A stretch of 64,000 nt of DNA from Candidatus Formimonas warabiya (GCF_002777255.1 NZ_CP017634.1:3422903-3486902); one strand, 5' to 3'. Counted from the stretch's first letter, positions 33,684 to 43,759 are shown. Numbers and translations: made by a program. Notes: generated from the sequence alone by a model not told the origin.

Positions 33684-33877
33684 TTTTTTTCACATTCCTT
33701 TGTTGATCATAATCAATGCACCTAAAGAAACCAGCTGTTCCTTAATATTAGTCTGTTCCCTCCCCAAAACTTTAAATTTATTAAATTATATTAAAGAGAG
33801 TTTAAGTTTAAATTAAAAAAAATTGCCGAAAGCATTAAAATTATGTAAAAAATAATTTTTTTCAATTAGGAAATTCG

Positions 33878-33932
33878 AAATTCAGGGACGGTTCTTCTTG
33901 AATTGAATGAAATTCAAGAACCGTCCCTGAAT
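33878..33932. repeat. REP-like palindrome, second copy
   Basis: TTCAGGGACGGTTCTT..GAATT against AATTCAAGAACCGTCCCTGAA, the same core as 32246-32302 with a small insertion in the left arm. The rest of the 360-bp gap 33684-34043 is AT-rich (33770-33870) with no ORF, then the lemA promoter. Confidence 0.8.
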
Positions 33933-33960
33933 TGAATTTTTAGAAACCAGAATTTATCCG

Positions 33961-33989
33961 TTGACCGCGGCAGGTCAGTTTCTTATACT
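33961..33989 (+). promoter_or_regulatory. Predicted sigma-A promoter of lemA operon
   Basis: TTGACC, a 17-bp spacer and TATACT (33984-33989), about 55 bp before the lemA start. Confidence 0.65.
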
Positions 33990-34043
33990 GTACGTAAGTA
34001 CCATCATCAGGAATCTAAGGGATAACAAACAGGAGGGAAAAAA

Positions 34044-34598
34044 ATGAAGAAGGGACTGATCATTGGCCTGGTTATTGTGGTGTTGCTCCTATTCGGAGTA
34101 TTCTCCTCATATAACGGCCTGGTCTCGCTAAATGAAGATGTCAACGGTAAATGGAGCCAAGTGGAAAATCAACTGCAAAGAAGAGCAGATTTGATCCCCA
34201 ATTTGGTCGCTACAGTAAAAGGGTATGCCGCTCAAGAGCAGACAATATTTACAGCTGTGGCCGAAGCAAGAAGCAAACTCTTGAATGCCCAGGGCCCCGC
34301 CAGCTCCGCCCAGGCTGACGGAGAACTGACTTCCGCCTTAGGAAGGCTTTTGGCAATAGCGGAATCTTACCCCCAACTAAAATCAGATGCGAATTTCCGT
34401 CAGCTGCAGGACGAATTAGCGGGTACGGAGAACCGGATTGCTGTGGCGAGAAAGGATTATAATGATTCGGTACAGGTATACAACACGAAAATAAAGAGAT
34501 TCCCCACCAATTTATTTGCCGGCATCCTAGGATTCCCGGCCAAAGAATACTTTCAAGCCCAGGAAGGTGCGCAAGAGGTCCCGCAAGTTGAATTCTAA
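34044..34598 (+). CDS. LemA family protein
   Basis: A 184-residue protein with one N-terminal membrane helix (GLIIGLVIVVLLLFGVF), then a helical cytoplasmic or extracytoplasmic domain with the family blocks NGKWSQVENQLQRRADLIPNLVATVKGYA, RLLAIAESYPQLK and YNDSVQVYNTKIKRFPTNLFA. AGGAGGG precedes the ATG. It is paired with a TPM-domain protein, a frequent association; the biochemical role is unknown. Confidence 0.95.
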   Translation: MKKGLIIGLVIVVLLLFGVFSSYNGLVSLNEDVNGKWSQVENQLQRRADLIPNLVATVKGYAAQEQTIFTAVAEARSKLLNAQGPASSAQADGELTSALGRLLAIAESYPQLKSDANFRQLQDELAGTENRIAVARKDYNDSVQVYNTKIKRFPTNLFAGILGFPAKEYFQAQEGAQEVPQVEF

Positions 34599-34615
34599 GG
34601 GGAAGGAATCAAGGC

Positions 34616-35392
34616 ATGAATGTTAAGATGAGAAATTTGTTTTTCAAATTATTGCTCCCTGTTTTTCTTTTTCAATTTATTTTGATTCCGGCCGTATACG
34701 GGCAGGCTTCATTTCCCCCCAAACCGGCGGCAGATATCTATGTTCAGGATCATGCCGGCATCCTTTCCTCCGCAACGGAACAAACAATCCTGCACATGGG
34801 AGCGGAACTGGATCAAAAAACGACCGCCCAGCTAGCGGTTGTAACGGTAGAAAGCCTGGACGGCATGGCCATAGCAGACTATGCCAACGATTTATTCCGG
34901 GCTTGGGGAATTGGGGCGAAAGATAAAAACAACGGGGTACTCTTATTAATTGCTCCCTCGGAGAGACAGTCCCGTATTGAAGTGGGATATGGCCTGGAAG
35001 GAGCCCTGCCGGACGGAAAAACAGGACGCATTCAAGACGAATATTTGATTCCCAAGTTTAAAGCGGGAGACTATGACGGGGGCGTATTAGACACCTATTC
35101 GGTGTTAGCCGGAGTTATTGCGGATGAGTATAAAATTGAATTATCCGGGGACAACGGAACCGATTCACCTGCCCCGTCTTCTTCAAATAGCTTGCCTCCC
35201 TGGTTGACCGTTCTCATCGCCATCGGCGTAATCCTGTTCCTTTTTTTGGATTTCAAGTTCTTTGGCGGCATGATCACCTGGGCTATTCTCAATTCGTTGC
35301 GCCGGGGCGGCGGGGGTGGTGGCCGCGGTGGCGGCGGCGGAGGTTTCGGCGGGGGATCTTCCGGAGGCGGCGGAAGCAGCCGAAATTGGTAA
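34616..35392 (+). CDS. TPM-domain membrane protein (YgcG-like)
   Basis: A 258-residue protein. A signal peptide (to about residue 30) leads into a TPM domain (YVQDHAGILSSATEQTI, TAQLAVVTVESLDG, NGVLLLIAPSERQSRIEVGYGLEG). A membrane helix near residue 200 and a Gly-rich tail ending SSRNW follow. The Gly-rich C terminus after the second helix is common in this family. It lies 17 bp after lemA and is terminated at 35464-35504. Confidence 0.93.
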   Translation: MNVKMRNLFFKLLLPVFLFQFILIPAVYGQASFPPKPAADIYVQDHAGILSSATEQTILHMGAELDQKTTAQLAVVTVESLDGMAIADYANDLFRAWGIGAKDKNNGVLLLIAPSERQSRIEVGYGLEGALPDGKTGRIQDEYLIPKFKAGDYDGGVLDTYSVLAGVIADEYKIELSGDNGTDSPAPSSSNSLPPWLTVLIAIGVILFLFLDFKFFGGMITWAILNSLRRGGGGGGRGGGGGGFGGGSSGGGGSSRNW

Positions 35393-35463
35393 AAATACCT
35401 GCCGGCTCAACGCCAGGAAAAAGGAGCCGAGCCTGAAGTCTCTCTAACTCCAAAAAGCAGGAA

Positions 35464-35504
35464 AGGAGGCGCCGAAACAATCGTTTTCTGCGCCTCCTTT
35501 TTTT
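35464..35504 (+). terminator. Intrinsic terminator of lemA-TPM operon
   Basis: AGGAGGCGC / GCGCCTCCT stem with a long loop and TTTTTTT tail, 72 bp after the stop codon; also close to the convergent CBS gene. Confidence 0.8.
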
Positions 35505-35539
35505 GGCCGGAATGAGACTAGACCATGGACAAAAAATGT

Positions 35540-35956
35540 TTACGGTGCAGAGGGTTTTGCCAACCCTTGGGCATAATACTCGATGATTTCTCTGCGCCGA
35601 ATGATGCCGATAAAGGTGTCAAAATCATCCACCACGGGAACAAAATTCTGACTAATGGCCAAAGAAAGCAGGTCTTCCAGTCTGGCATCAATACGGACAG
35701 GTTTATTTTGAATTCTCCTGGGCACATCTTTGATCAATAATTTTTCTGTTCCTTCAAAACTTAGCCCCGGTGTGTTTTTTAATTTCCAGAGCAAGTCACC
35801 TTCGGTAATCGTTCCCACGTATTTTCCTTCTTTATCAATGATCGGCACCGCCGTATAACGGTGGTACTCCATTCTTTCCAATGCCTGCCGCATGGTGCAA
35901 TCCGGCGCCAAATATACAATCTCTCTTTTGGGAATAAGGAAAAAAGCAATATTCAT
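35540..35956 (-). CDS. Tandem CBS-domain protein
   Basis: A 138-residue protein made of two CBS motifs: residues 6-60 (MRQALERMEYHRYTAVPIIDKEGKYVGTITEGDLLW) and 78-130 (RLEDLLSLAISQNFVPVVDDFDTFIGIIRRREIIEY). No effector domain is attached. Such proteins usually bind adenine nucleotides and regulate a partner; the partner is not evident. AAAGGAG lies eight bases upstream of the ATG. Confidence 0.92.
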   Translation of the reverse strand: MNIAFFLIPKREIVYLAPDCTMRQALERMEYHRYTAVPIIDKEGKYVGTITEGDLLWKLKNTPGLSFEGTEKLLIKDVPRRIQNKPVRIDARLEDLLSLAISQNFVPVVDDFDTFIGIIRRREIIEYYAQGLAKPSAP

Positions 35957-36125
35957 GAAAAAACTCCTTTCCGGTGAAAATTCCGATTATTTCTTTTTCA
36001 ACACTTGCAGCGATAATTCCTGCAATCATGTTTTTCCTTTTCCCGATCCAAGCAGGACAAGCTTGCTTTTAACACCTTATTTTGGCATAATATTTAATAT
36101 CAAACAAAAAAAGGAAAGTGGAAAA

Positions 36126-36944
36126 ATGCAGATTGCTGAATTCAAAGCATTGGCATTAGATAATGAAATAAATTTGAACAAAATGGCCGCCCATTTCGGC
36201 ATCGAAAAAAAGTTCAAGTGGGAAGATCCTCTCATCCTGGGAAACAACTATTTAAAAGGAATTCTTCAGGTTCCTGAGCAAAAAACGGTCCTCGTTTTTT
36301 CCTTTGGCAGCCTTGTCTGTATTAATTGCCAGGACCATGAAATCACCGACATCTTAAAATATCTGCACAAAATTGATGCCAGCCTGAATATTCAGTCCCC
36401 TTTTACCTATAGTGACGATTATAAGATGGAAATCAACCCGGAATCCCAGACAGTTTTTAACTTCGACTATATCGTCTCCCCGGAATTTAAGAATTATCAT
36501 CAGGAAATATTGGCAATTGTACTGGCAAAATCCGTTGCTTTAGATAGAATTGAAGATGCCATCAATGGATTACTGGATGAAATTGAAAGCAAGATCGACC
36601 GTTTGGAAAAGGGCCGTCTGAACATTTCCGACCGCAGTCTCGCCCTCATCTCTTCTCAGGTCCTCCGCTTTAAGTACAATACCATTTCCTATCTTATGTT
36701 ACTGGATAAGCCGGAGATTACCTGGTTAAACGAGGAGAGCCAAGAATTTTTTACCGATATGAGCAAATTGTTTGAACTTGATGACCGGTATGAGTCTATC
36801 CACCATAAGACGGAAATTTTAATGGATATTACCCAGGTATTAAGCGATCTCACCCATGCCGAACGGGGCACCAGACTAGAATGGATGATCATTATTCTCA
36901 TTGCTTTTGAAATCCTTCTTTCCTTAGCAGAAAAGTTGATTTGA
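36126..36944 (+). CDS. RMD1/YagE family protein
   Basis: A 272-residue protein of the DUF155 (RMD1/YagE) family: VLVFSFGSLVCINC, then FDYIVSPEFKNYHQEILAIVLAKSVALDRIEDAINGLLDEIE, and a C-terminal membrane helix preceded by ERGTRLEWMIIILIAFEILLS. I place the start at ATG 36126, since upstream in-frame sequence overlaps the CBS gene and is not family-like. Function unknown; yeast Rmd1 relatives are mitochondrial membrane proteins. Confidence 0.88.
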   Translation: MQIAEFKALALDNEINLNKMAAHFGIEKKFKWEDPLILGNNYLKGILQVPEQKTVLVFSFGSLVCINCQDHEITDILKYLHKIDASLNIQSPFTYSDDYKMEINPESQTVFNFDYIVSPEFKNYHQEILAIVLAKSVALDRIEDAINGLLDEIESKIDRLEKGRLNISDRSLALISSQVLRFKYNTISYLMLLDKPEITWLNEESQEFFTDMSKLFELDDRYESIHHKTEILMDITQVLSDLTHAERGTRLEWMIIILIAFEILLSLAEKLI

Positions 36945-36996
36945 CTCCTCTTTCCCGGGTAAATAAACCTTTGGCATAAACGTCCTCTCGTAAGAA

Positions 36997-37027
36997 AGCC
37001 CCTGCTCCGTGGTTTCGGTCAGGGGCT
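36997..37027. terminator. Convergent terminator hairpin
   Basis: AGCCCCTG / CAGGGGCT stem between the convergent YagE and Rrf2 genes; T-runs are poor on both sides. Confidence 0.5.
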
Positions 37028-37054
37028 GGAGAATATAGACGGCAGACTGGAACT

Positions 37055-37456
37055 TTATAAAAACTCACTGATTTTTTTTGTTTCCAAATAGCCGATAAAC
37101 TCCTGGTTCAACTTCTCAGGAAGTCCTCTGAAAATACATGCCTTAAAGCAACAGGCCTGACGGTTCGTAGGGCATCCGTCTAGCTTCACCGGACCCTCGA
37201 TGACCTGATAAACGTCCAAAAGAGAAATCTCTTCCGGTGATTTAGCCATGCCGAATCCCCCTTTCGGTCCCCGGATGGAATAAAGGAAACCTGCCCGGAC
37301 CAGGCGCTGAAGGACCTTAACCAGGTGAGCCTCGGAACAGCCTGTAGCCGCGGAAATCTCTTTCACATTTACAATTTCCTTGGTGCTGGCAGCAATCAGC
37401 ACCACACTATGGAGCGCCAAGGAAAGCATTTCGGAAATATGCACTACGCCCGGCAC
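37055..37456 (-). CDS. Rrf2 family transcriptional regulator
   Basis: A 133-residue Rrf2-type winged-helix regulator: NVKEISAATGCSEAHLVKVLQRLVRAGFLYSIRGPKGGFGMAKSPEEISLLDVYQVIEG. A Cys-rich segment (DGCPTNRQACCFKACIF, four Cys) follows and would suit an Fe-S cluster, as in NsrR/IscR relatives. The start is GTG 37456 with AAGAGGTG before it. It is located just downstream of hcp on the same strand, so it probably controls hcp in response to NO or redox state; that link is inferred. Confidence 0.9.
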   Translation of the reverse strand: MPGVVHISEMLSLALHSVVLIAASTKEIVNVKEISAATGCSEAHLVKVLQRLVRAGFLYSIRGPKGGFGMAKSPEEISLLDVYQVIEGPVKLDGCPTNRQACCFKACIFRGLPEKLNQEFIGYLETKKISEFL

Positions 37457-37512
37457 TTATCAACACCTCTTATCTTACACCTGATCGTTCTACGACTGCC
37501 TGATCCAAAAAG

Positions 37513-37558
37513 AGGGATAACAGGACACTCCTTCTTTCCTATTATCCCCTTTTTTTCA
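37513..37558 (-). terminator. Terminator between hcp and rrf2-type gene
   Basis: GGGATAA / TTATCCC stem with a 27-base loop, followed by TCTTTTTGG on the minus strand. The hairpin would end or attenuate hcp transcripts before the regulator gene. Confidence 0.5.
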
Positions 37559-37572
37559 ATCAAAAACAACTC

Positions 37573-39216
37573 CTAGATCATCTTTCTCAGATCATCTTCC
37601 ACATTTGAAATCCCGGAGATGCCGAAGTTTTCCACCAGTACCTTGGCTACATTGGGCGATAAGAAAGCGGGCAAGGTAGGCCCTAAATGAATGTTTTTCA
37701 CACCCAAGTAAAGCAGGGCAAGCAGCACAATACAAGCCTTTTGTTCATACCAGGCAATATTGTAGGAGATCGGAAGCTGATTCACGTCATCCAGGCCAAA
37801 AACCTCTTTCAGTTTTAGGGCCACTACCGCCAAAGAGTAAGAATCATTACACTGGCCCGCATCCAATACCCGGGGAATGCCTCCAATGTCGCCCAGATCC
37901 AATTTGTTGTATTTATATTTGGCACAACCGGCCGTAAGAATAATGGTGTCTTTGGGAAGTTTGGCGGCAAATTCCGTGTAGTATTCCCGGCTCTTCATCC
38001 TGCCGTCGCAGCCGGCCATGACGACAAACTTCTTAATCGCCCCTGCCTTAATGGCTTCAATTACTTTATCCGCTACGCTGAGTACGGTGTTATGGGCAAA
38101 TCCCCCCACAATTTCTCCTGTTTCTATTTCCACCGGAGGGGCACATTTCTTGGCATGCGCGATGATGGCCGTGAAATCTTTTTCTTTTCCCTCTTCCGCA
38201 TCCCCAATGTGCTTCAGCCCTGGGAATCCCACCACACTGGTGGTATAAACCCGGTCCTTGTAAGAATCCTTGGGGGGAATGAGACAGTTGGTCGTCATCA
38301 AAATCGGCCCGTTAAAGGATTCAAATTCTTTATCCTGTTTCCACCAGGCATTGCCATAGTTTCCGGCAAAATGAGGATACTTCTTGAAAGCCGGGTAGTA
38401 GTGGGCAGGAAGCATTTCACTATGGGTATAGACATCTACCCCGGTACCGGCCGTCTGTTTCAGTAATTCTTCCAAATCCTTCAGGTCATGGCCGCTGACA
38501 AGAATCCCCGGATGGTTTCTCACGCCGATGCTCACCTTGGTAATCTCCGGGTGACCGTAAGTGGAGGTATTGGCCTGATCCAGCAGAGCCATTACATCAA
38601 CCCCGTATTTGCCGGTCTCCATGGTGAGAGCAATCAATTCATCGGCACTTAAGGTATCATCCAGTGTGGCCGCTAAGGCCTTTTCCATAAAAGCAAATAT
38701 TTTATCATCTTGATAGCCCAGAACATAGGCGTGTTTGGCATAAGCGGCCATCCCTTTTAACCCATAGGTGATCAGTTGACGCAAAGAGCGGATATCTTCA
38801 TTTTCTGTAGCCAGAACCCCAACGGTTTCCGCTTTTTGGTCAAAATCCCCTTCGGTTTCACCCGTCCAGACTGCGGCATCAGGAAGGTTCCCCGTCATAT
38901 TTCCCCCTGCCTGCATCACCCAAGCTTTCATTTGCTCCCGCAAGGCCAAAGCCTTTTTTACCTTCTCCACAAAAACCTGTTTATCAAAATTTACATTGGT
39001 AATGGTGGAAAACAAGCTTTCCATAATAAATTTGTCGGTTTCTTCATGAACAATTCCTAATTTTCTTGCCTCCACGCTGTAAAAGGAAATTCCTTTCAGA
39101 AGATAAATCAATAAATCCTGCATTCTTGCCACATCATCCGGTTTACCGCAGACACCCCTGACAGTACAGCCTGTTCCTTTGGCAGTCTCTTGACACTGGA
39201 AGCAAAACATACTCAT
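37573..39216 (-). CDS. hcp: Hydroxylamine reductase / hybrid-cluster protein
   Basis: A 547-residue Hcp. The N-terminal cysteine motif [21 protein letters not shown] holds the [4Fe-4S] cluster. Hybrid-cluster ligands lie in downstream blocks such as [57 protein letters not shown] and [12 protein letters not shown]. It reduces hydroxylamine in vitro and is a high-affinity NO reductase in other bacteria. AAGGAGG precedes the ATG. The promoter region contains TTGACA/TACAAT. Confidence 0.96.
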   Translation of the reverse strand: MSMFCFQCQETAKGTGCTVRGVCGKPDDVARMQDLLIYLLKGISFYSVEARKLGIVHEETDKFIMESLFSTITNVNFDKQVFVEKVKKALALREQMKAWVMQAGGNMTGNLPDAAVWTGETEGDFDQKAETVGVLATENEDIRSLRQLITYGLKGMAAYAKHAYVLGYQDDKIFAFMEKALAATLDDTLSADELIALTMETGKYGVDVMALLDQANTSTYGHPEITKVSIGVRNHPGILVSGHDLKDLEELLKQTAGTGVDVYTHSEMLPAHYYPAFKKYPHFAGNYGNAWWKQDKEFESFNGPILMTTNCLIPPKDSYKDRVYTTSVVGFPGLKHIGDAEEGKEKDFTAIIAHAKKCAPPVEIETGEIVGGFAHNTVLSVADKVIEAIKAGAIKKFVVMAGCDGRMKSREYYTEFAAKLPKDTIILTAGCAKYKYNKLDLGDIGGIPRVLDAGQCNDSYSLAVVALKLKEVFGLDDVNQLPISYNIAWYEQKACIVLLALLYLGVKNIHLGPTLPAFLSPNVAKVLVENFGISGISNVEDDLRKMI

Positions 39217-39255
39217 TTGGAAAAACCTCCTTAATTTATTTTAATTTATATATGT

Positions 39256-39284
39256 ATTGTAGTACCTAAATACCTTAATGTCAA
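39256..39284 (-). promoter_or_regulatory. Predicted hcp promoter with AGGTA direct repeat
   Basis: TTGACA (39284-39279), a 17-bp spacer and TACAAT (39261-39256). The spacer contains AAGGTATTTAGGTAC, a direct AGGTA repeat 8 bp apart that could be an Rrf2-type operator overlapping the promoter. Start site would be about 30 bp before the ribosome binding site. Confidence 0.65.
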
Positions 39285-39330
39285 TATACTTTAAAAAATT
39301 TTTCCAATTCTATAAAGGTTTCTCTCCCCC

Positions 39331-39375
39331 AAAAAAGGAAAACAACCCAAGCATTTTCCTGCCCGGTTGTTTTCC
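39331..39375 (-). terminator. Intrinsic terminator after Arc-like gene
   Basis: GGAAAACAACC / GGTTGTTTTCC stem with a 17-base loop, then TTTTTT on the minus strand. Confidence 0.8.
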
Positions 39376-39413
39376 TGCCTTTAGTCAGTTTTGCAACTTT
39401 TCTTTCGTTCGTT

Positions 39414-39611
39414 TTACATCTTTTCTCTACTGGTTTCTCCTTCTTGATCCGGTGCCTTATCCTTGGTCAGGCGACCGGCTTTCGCGGCCGCTGTGCGAAG
39501 AATAAACTCCATATGGGCATTCACACTGCGAAACTCGTCTGCCGCCCAGCGTTCCAGGACTTCATAAAGTTCGGGACTAATCCGCAAGGGAAAACTTTTC
39601 TTCGGCGCCAT
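39414..39611 (-). CDS. Arc-like ribbon-helix-helix protein
   Basis: A 65-residue small protein. [38 protein letters not shown] is a ribbon-helix-helix fold as in Arc/HicB-type proteins, and the C terminus is charged. ATG 39611 is chosen since MAPKK begins the domain; the frame extends to 39644 inside the SPFH gene. It overlaps or abuts the SPFH gene end (39625), an association seen repeatedly with SPFH genes in Clostridia. Role unknown; an autorepressor of the pair is possible. Confidence 0.8.
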   Translation of the reverse strand: MAPKKSFPLRISPELYEVLERWAADEFRSVNAHMEFILRTAAAKAGRLTKDKAPDQEGETSREKM

Positions 39612-39624
39612 GATGACCCCACAT

Positions 39625-40467
39625 TTAATACAGGCTGCCGGCATTGATTACCGGCTGGGCTGCCCGGTCGGAAACGATGGCGACCATTAAATTGTTGATC
39701 ATGGCCACTTTTCTTTCTTCATCCAGTTCAACCACGCCTTCTTCCTCCAGTTTGGCAATGGCCATTTGCGCCATGCCCACAGCCCCTTCCACAATTTTTT
39801 GGCGAGCCGCTAAAATAGCTGTAGCTTGCTGGCGCTGAAGCATGGCGCTGGCAATCTCCGTGGCATAAGCCAAATGGGTCAGACGAGCCTCCAATACTTC
39901 CACCCCGGCCACCTGCAGACGCTCCTGAAGCTCCCGGGCCAATTCCCCCGCCACTTCATCGGCATTGCCCCGCAAGGAATAGCCTCCTTCTTCAAAGGTA
40001 TCATAAGGATACCGGGTGGCCACATGGCGCAAAGCGGTTTCACTCTGAATTTCCACAAATTTTTCGTAATCCTCCACATCGAACACAGCCCGGGCCGAAT
40101 CCACTACTTTAAAAACCACCACAGCTGCAATCTCAACAGGATTCCCTTCCACATCGTTGACCTTCAGAGTTTTGCTGTTAAAATTACGTACGCGCAAAGA
40201 AACCTTTTTATGCAAGGCAAAAGGAACCACAAACCAGATCCCGCTTTCTTTGACACAACCGATATAGCGTCCAAAGAACGTTAATACCTTGGATTGGTTA
40301 GGCTGGACAATCAAAATCCCGGCAGATAACACACAAACCAAAACCGCCAAGAGGATGCCCAGTATGATTTGGATGTTGATAAAGGCGTATACTGCTCCGG
40401 CCACCATCCCGAGCAACAATAAGATGAACACAAACCCATTTATTTTCCACGCTTGGTGTTCCGACAT
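39625..40467 (-). CDS. SPFH/Band 7 (stomatin-like) membrane protein
   Basis: A 280-residue protein with two N-terminal membrane helices ([19 protein letters not shown] and [17 protein letters not shown]). An SPFH domain follows ([42 protein letters not shown], then [40 protein letters not shown]), with a long helical coiled coil. Such proteins form membrane scaffolds. GAAGGAGG precedes the ATG. The Arc-like gene overlaps the distal end of the operon. Confidence 0.93.
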   Translation of the reverse strand: MSEHQAWKINGFVFILLLLGMVAGAVYAFINIQIILGILLAVLVCVLSAGILIVQPNQSKVLTFFGRYIGCVKESGIWFVVPFALHKKVSLRVRNFNSKTLKVNDVEGNPVEIAAVVVFKVVDSARAVFDVEDYEKFVEIQSETALRHVATRYPYDTFEEGGYSLRGNADEVAGELARELQERLQVAGVEVLEARLTHLAYATEIASAMLQRQQATAILAARQKIVEGAVGMAQMAIAKLEEEGVVELDEERKVAMINNLMVAIVSDRAAQPVINAGSLY

Positions 40468-40572
40468 ACCTGTTTCCTCCTTCTATATCATTAAGATATT
40501 ATTATGATATCACATTAGTCAATATCTGTAAAGTCCCCTCGCCTGATCTGCTCCTTTTCTTCCCTCTGGCTG

Positions 40573-41247
40573 TTAATAGGCCAGTAACAATTTGATCCCG
40601 TAAAGGAAAACTAAATGGGCGGGATAGAAAATATAAAAAGTATATTTCAGATTCCTTCCTCTTTGGCCGTTATACCAGAAAATAAAAAAGAGAGCCCCCA
40701 GAGAAAAGGGTTGCACCAAATCCACAGAGGATATATTGCTGAGACGCCACCCTGCCGCAAAGGCGGCAAGGCCCAGATCGACCATGTTTAATAAGCCTTG
40801 AGACAGGACCATTTTTTTAAAATCCGTATAAAAGAAATAGAATAAAAAAATACTCAACACACCATAAAAACCATAGTCTGCCTGGATCAGTTCACTAAAA
40901 AGGGCGATGAGGAAGACTGCCCCAAAACCCTTCACCTGATTCGAAGTGGCGCGATAAAGATAAATGGCGGCCAGACCCAAAAATAGGGTAAAAAAGATAT
41001 TTAGATAAAAGTCCTTAAAATAAGCGGAATAGGGAATCTGTAACAAAACAGCGCAGAAGATTAGTCTCCTCAGATAGCGAAAAACATTGCGGGTATGGAG
41101 AAAACCGGTCGCAAGGAGCCAGGCAAACAAAGGGAAGGAAAGCCTGCCGATCACTCTGAGGAAAATCTCCTGAGGAAAAAAAATCACGCCCACATGGTCA
41201 ATAAACATACATGCACAGGCCAGTACTTTCATCTGAAAGCCGTTCAT
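40573..41247 (-). CDS. TraX family membrane protein
   Basis: A 224-residue polytopic protein with about eight membrane helices. MNGFQMKVLACACMFIDHVGVIFFP, RVIGRLSFPLFAWLLATGF, and C-terminal FYIFYPAHLVFLYGI are the TraX (PF05857) hallmarks. Family members include the F-pilin N-acetylase and chromosomal acyltransferase-like proteins of unknown role; no conjugation genes are nearby. Confidence 0.93.
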   Translation of the reverse strand: MNGFQMKVLACACMFIDHVGVIFFPQEIFLRVIGRLSFPLFAWLLATGFLHTRNVFRYLRRLIFCAVLLQIPYSAYFKDFYLNIFFTLFLGLAAIYLYRATSNQVKGFGAVFLIALFSELIQADYGFYGVLSIFLFYFFYTDFKKMVLSQGLLNMVDLGLAAFAAGWRLSNISSVDLVQPFSLGALFFIFWYNGQRGRNLKYTFYIFYPAHLVFLYGIKLLLAY

Positions 41248-41395
41248 ATCCGCTGATTCCTTTCTCCCAGCCCTCTATGGGGGATGAGGTTAAATAAAAA
41301 CAATTACCTAAAATAGAGTTAGCTAAAATATGCTAAATTCCTTTTATTTTCGCGTTTAAACATCTTTCAATAGCTTCCCCGATTATGAAAAAAAT

Positions 41396-41667
41396 AAAAA
41401 AGCCCCAAGGGCCGGGATCCGGGTATCGGTTACCGGGTAAACCGATTCAATCAATATCACCTTACTTGCCGATACCCATCACTTATAAATTCTAACGTAT
41501 AAAAAGACCTGGTCTCCACCGGAAAACCAGGTCTCATTATTTTTTATGAACAGTAAAAATCGTTTTAGAAGTTGCGGATAACGGGGGCCTTGGACGGCAA
41601 GAATTTGTCTATTGCCTTTTCCCGGTACCCCGGATCCCGGAACCCGAAAAGCCTTTTAGGCTTTTTT
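41396..41667. repeat. Inverted-repeat-bounded intergenic element
   Basis: The gap between TraX and glnN (41248-41668) holds two imperfect inverted repeats of about 40 bp: AAAAAGCC..CCGGGATCCGGGTA..ACCGGG at 41396-41440, and the reverse complement with CCGGGATCCGGGGTACCGGG at 41621-41667. Between them lie a terminator-like AGACCTGGT / ACCAGGTCT stem (41505-41534) and a long GGGTATCGG / CCGATACCC stem (41421-41477). The right end hairpin AAGCC / GGCTT (41650-41661) lies directly after glnN and may terminate it. No ORF is seen. Confidence 0.55.
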
Positions 41668-41668
41668 C

Positions 41669-43759
41669 TTACAGCATAAACAGCATTTGAGCATAGGTGG
41701 GCATAGGCCAAAGTTCCGCATCAACTATTGTTTCTAATTTATCGGCATCCGGCCGCAGGTCATTCATTGCTTTAAAGACGCCATCCCGATAGAATACGCT
41801 TTTCTCATACAAATCATCCATGGCTTTGGCCTGGGCCGTGGCCGCCTCCAAATGATTTAACTTTTGCTTCAAGGAAGCAAGAAGAGCAGAAGCCTCGTTT
41901 AAGATCCCCTCCTGGACGGAGGTGTCGGCCAGCGCCGAGGCATTTTTCACGGCCGCCACGGAAGTGGCGAGAGAGGTCACATATTTCACCGCAGCCGGAA
42001 TGATCTGTCTTTTGGCCATATCGATCATGGTTTGGGCCTCGATATTGATATGCTTGCAATATTGCTCCAGGACGATCTCATAACGGGAATGGAGTTCCAC
42101 CTTGCTTAAAATATGGTGCTTTTCAAATAGCTGCACCGACTTTTCAGAAATCAGGTAAGGCAAGGCCTCGACCAGGGACTTGATGTTGGGCAGGCCGCGC
42201 CTTTCCGCTTCCTCCACCCATTCTTCCGCATAATTGTTGCCGTCAAAAATAATCCGGCTGTGTTTCCGGGCGATTTCCCGCAAAAGCTCCTGCAGTTCCC
42301 CTTCAAAATCGATGGCCTTTTCCAGCCGGTCGGCAATTTGATCCAGTACCTCCGCCACAATGGTATTGAGCACAAAATTAGGTCCGGCAATAGACAAGGA
42401 TGAGGGCACCATGCGAAATTCAAATTTATTTCCCGTAAAGGCGAAGGGCGAAGTCCGGTTTCTATCCGTGGAGTCCTTGGAAAGAGCAGGCAAAGTAGTG
42501 ACCCCTACCGTAATGGTTCCCCCCTGCTTGGAGCTTTTCAAGCCCCCGTTCCCCAACTGGTCAAAGATATCAGACAACTGATCGCCTAGGAAAATAGAAA
42601 TAATCGCGGGAGGAGCTTCATTGGCGCCCAGACGATGGTCATTACCGGGATTGGAAGCGGCAACCCGGAGTAATTCCGCATAATCGTCCACAGCTTTCAC
42701 CACAGCACAAAGGAAGGTCAAAAACTGGGCGTTTTCATGGGGGGTATGCCCCGGCTCCAGCAAATTCTGCCCGTCGTCGGTGGCCATAGACCAGTTATTA
42801 TGTTTCCCGGAACCGTTCACCCCGGCAAAGGGTTTTTCATGGAGCAGACAGACCAGACCGTGTCTCACCGCTACTTTTTTCATCACATCCATCACTAATT
42901 GGTTATGGTCGGTGGCAATATTGGTGGAAGAAAAAATAGGCGCGATTTCAAACTGACCGGGAGCTACTTCATTGTGCTGAGTTTTGGCCAGAATGCCCAG
43001 TTTCCACAGCTCCGTATTTAATTCCTTCATAAAGGCGGCAACCCGTTCTTTGATGCTGCCAAAATAATGGTCCTCCAGCTCCTGTCCTTTGGGGGGCATG
43101 GCACCATACAAGGTGCGCCCAGTCAATATTAAATCCAGCCGTTTTTCATAAAACTTCTTATCAATCAAAAAATATTCCTGTTCCGGTCCCACCGTGGTGA
43201 TAACCCTGGTGCTGGTTTCATTGCCGAAAAGGCGGAGAATACGCATCGCCTGTTTGGACAGGGCCTCCATAGAACGGAGCAAGGGAGTTTTTTTGTCCAG
43301 GGCCTCCCCGGTATAGGACCAAAAAGCAGTGGGAATACACAGAGTGACTGTCCCGCCTTCTTCTTTTAGAAAAGCAGGAGAGGTGCAATCCCAGGCCGTG
43401 TAACCTCTCGCCTCAAAAGTGTTGCGCAACCCTCCGCTGGGAAAGGAGGAGGCGTCGGGTTCTCCTTTAATCAGTTCTTTGCCGGAAAACTCCATGATCA
43501 CCTTGCCGTCGGCAGTAGGAGAAATAAAGGAATCATGCTTTTCCGCGGTAGCGCCGGTCATGGGCTGAAACCAATGGGTAAAGTGGGTGGCACCCCTTTC
43601 AATGGCCCAATCCTTCATGGCATTGGCGACTACTTCAGCCACGCTGGGATCCAGGGCCAGCCCTTTGTCAATCGTATTACGCAAGGATTTGTACACATTT
43701 TTCGGTAAACTCTTACGCATTAAGGCATCATTAAAGACATTTAAACCAAAAATCTCCAT
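41669..43759 (-). CDS. glnN: Glutamine synthetase type III
   Basis: A 696-residue GSIII that makes glutamine from glutamate, ammonia and ATP. Diagnostic blocks are [60 protein letters not shown] and [30 protein letters not shown] lies six bases before ATG 43759, which I prefer over the frame start at 43795. The C-terminal part is helical, as in GlnN dodecamers. Its leader holds an intrinsic terminator overlapped by an ANTAR-type hairpin, so transcription is probably controlled by regulated antitermination. Confidence 0.96.
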   Translation of the reverse strand: MEIFGLNVFNDALMRKSLPKNVYKSLRNTIDKGLALDPSVAEVVANAMKDWAIERGATHFTHWFQPMTGATAEKHDSFISPTADGKVIMEFSGKELIKGEPDASSFPSGGLRNTFEARGYTAWDCTSPAFLKEEGGTVTLCIPTAFWSYTGEALDKKTPLLRSMEALSKQAMRILRLFGNETSTRVITTVGPEQEYFLIDKKFYEKRLDLILTGRTLYGAMPPKGQELEDHYFGSIKERVAAFMKELNTELWKLGILAKTQHNEVAPGQFEIAPIFSSTNIATDHNQLVMDVMKKVAVRHGLVCLLHEKPFAGVNGSGKHNNWSMATDDGQNLLEPGHTPHENAQFLTFLCAVVKAVDDYAELLRVAASNPGNDHRLGANEAPPAIISIFLGDQLSDIFDQLGNGGLKSSKQGGTITVGVTTLPALSKDSTDRNRTSPFAFTGNKFEFRMVPSSLSIAGPNFVLNTIVAEVLDQIADRLEKAIDFEGELQELLREIARKHSRIIFDGNNYAEEWVEEAERRGLPNIKSLVEALPYLISEKSVQLFEKHHILSKVELHSRYEIVLEQYCKHINIEAQTMIDMAKRQIIPAAVKYVTSLATSVAAVKNASALADTSVQEGILNEASALLASLKQKLNHLEAATAQAKAMDDLYEKSVFYRDGVFKAMNDLRPDADKLETIVDAELWPMPTYAQMLFML

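Noticed and set aside
35892..36125. N-terminal extension of the YagE-like gene
   Set aside because: The extension is antisense to the CBS gene start and not similar to the family; ATG 36126 begins the conserved region.
40573..41247. TraX as evidence of a conjugative element
   Set aside because: Chromosomal TraX-family proteins are common in Clostridia and no other transfer genes are nearby.
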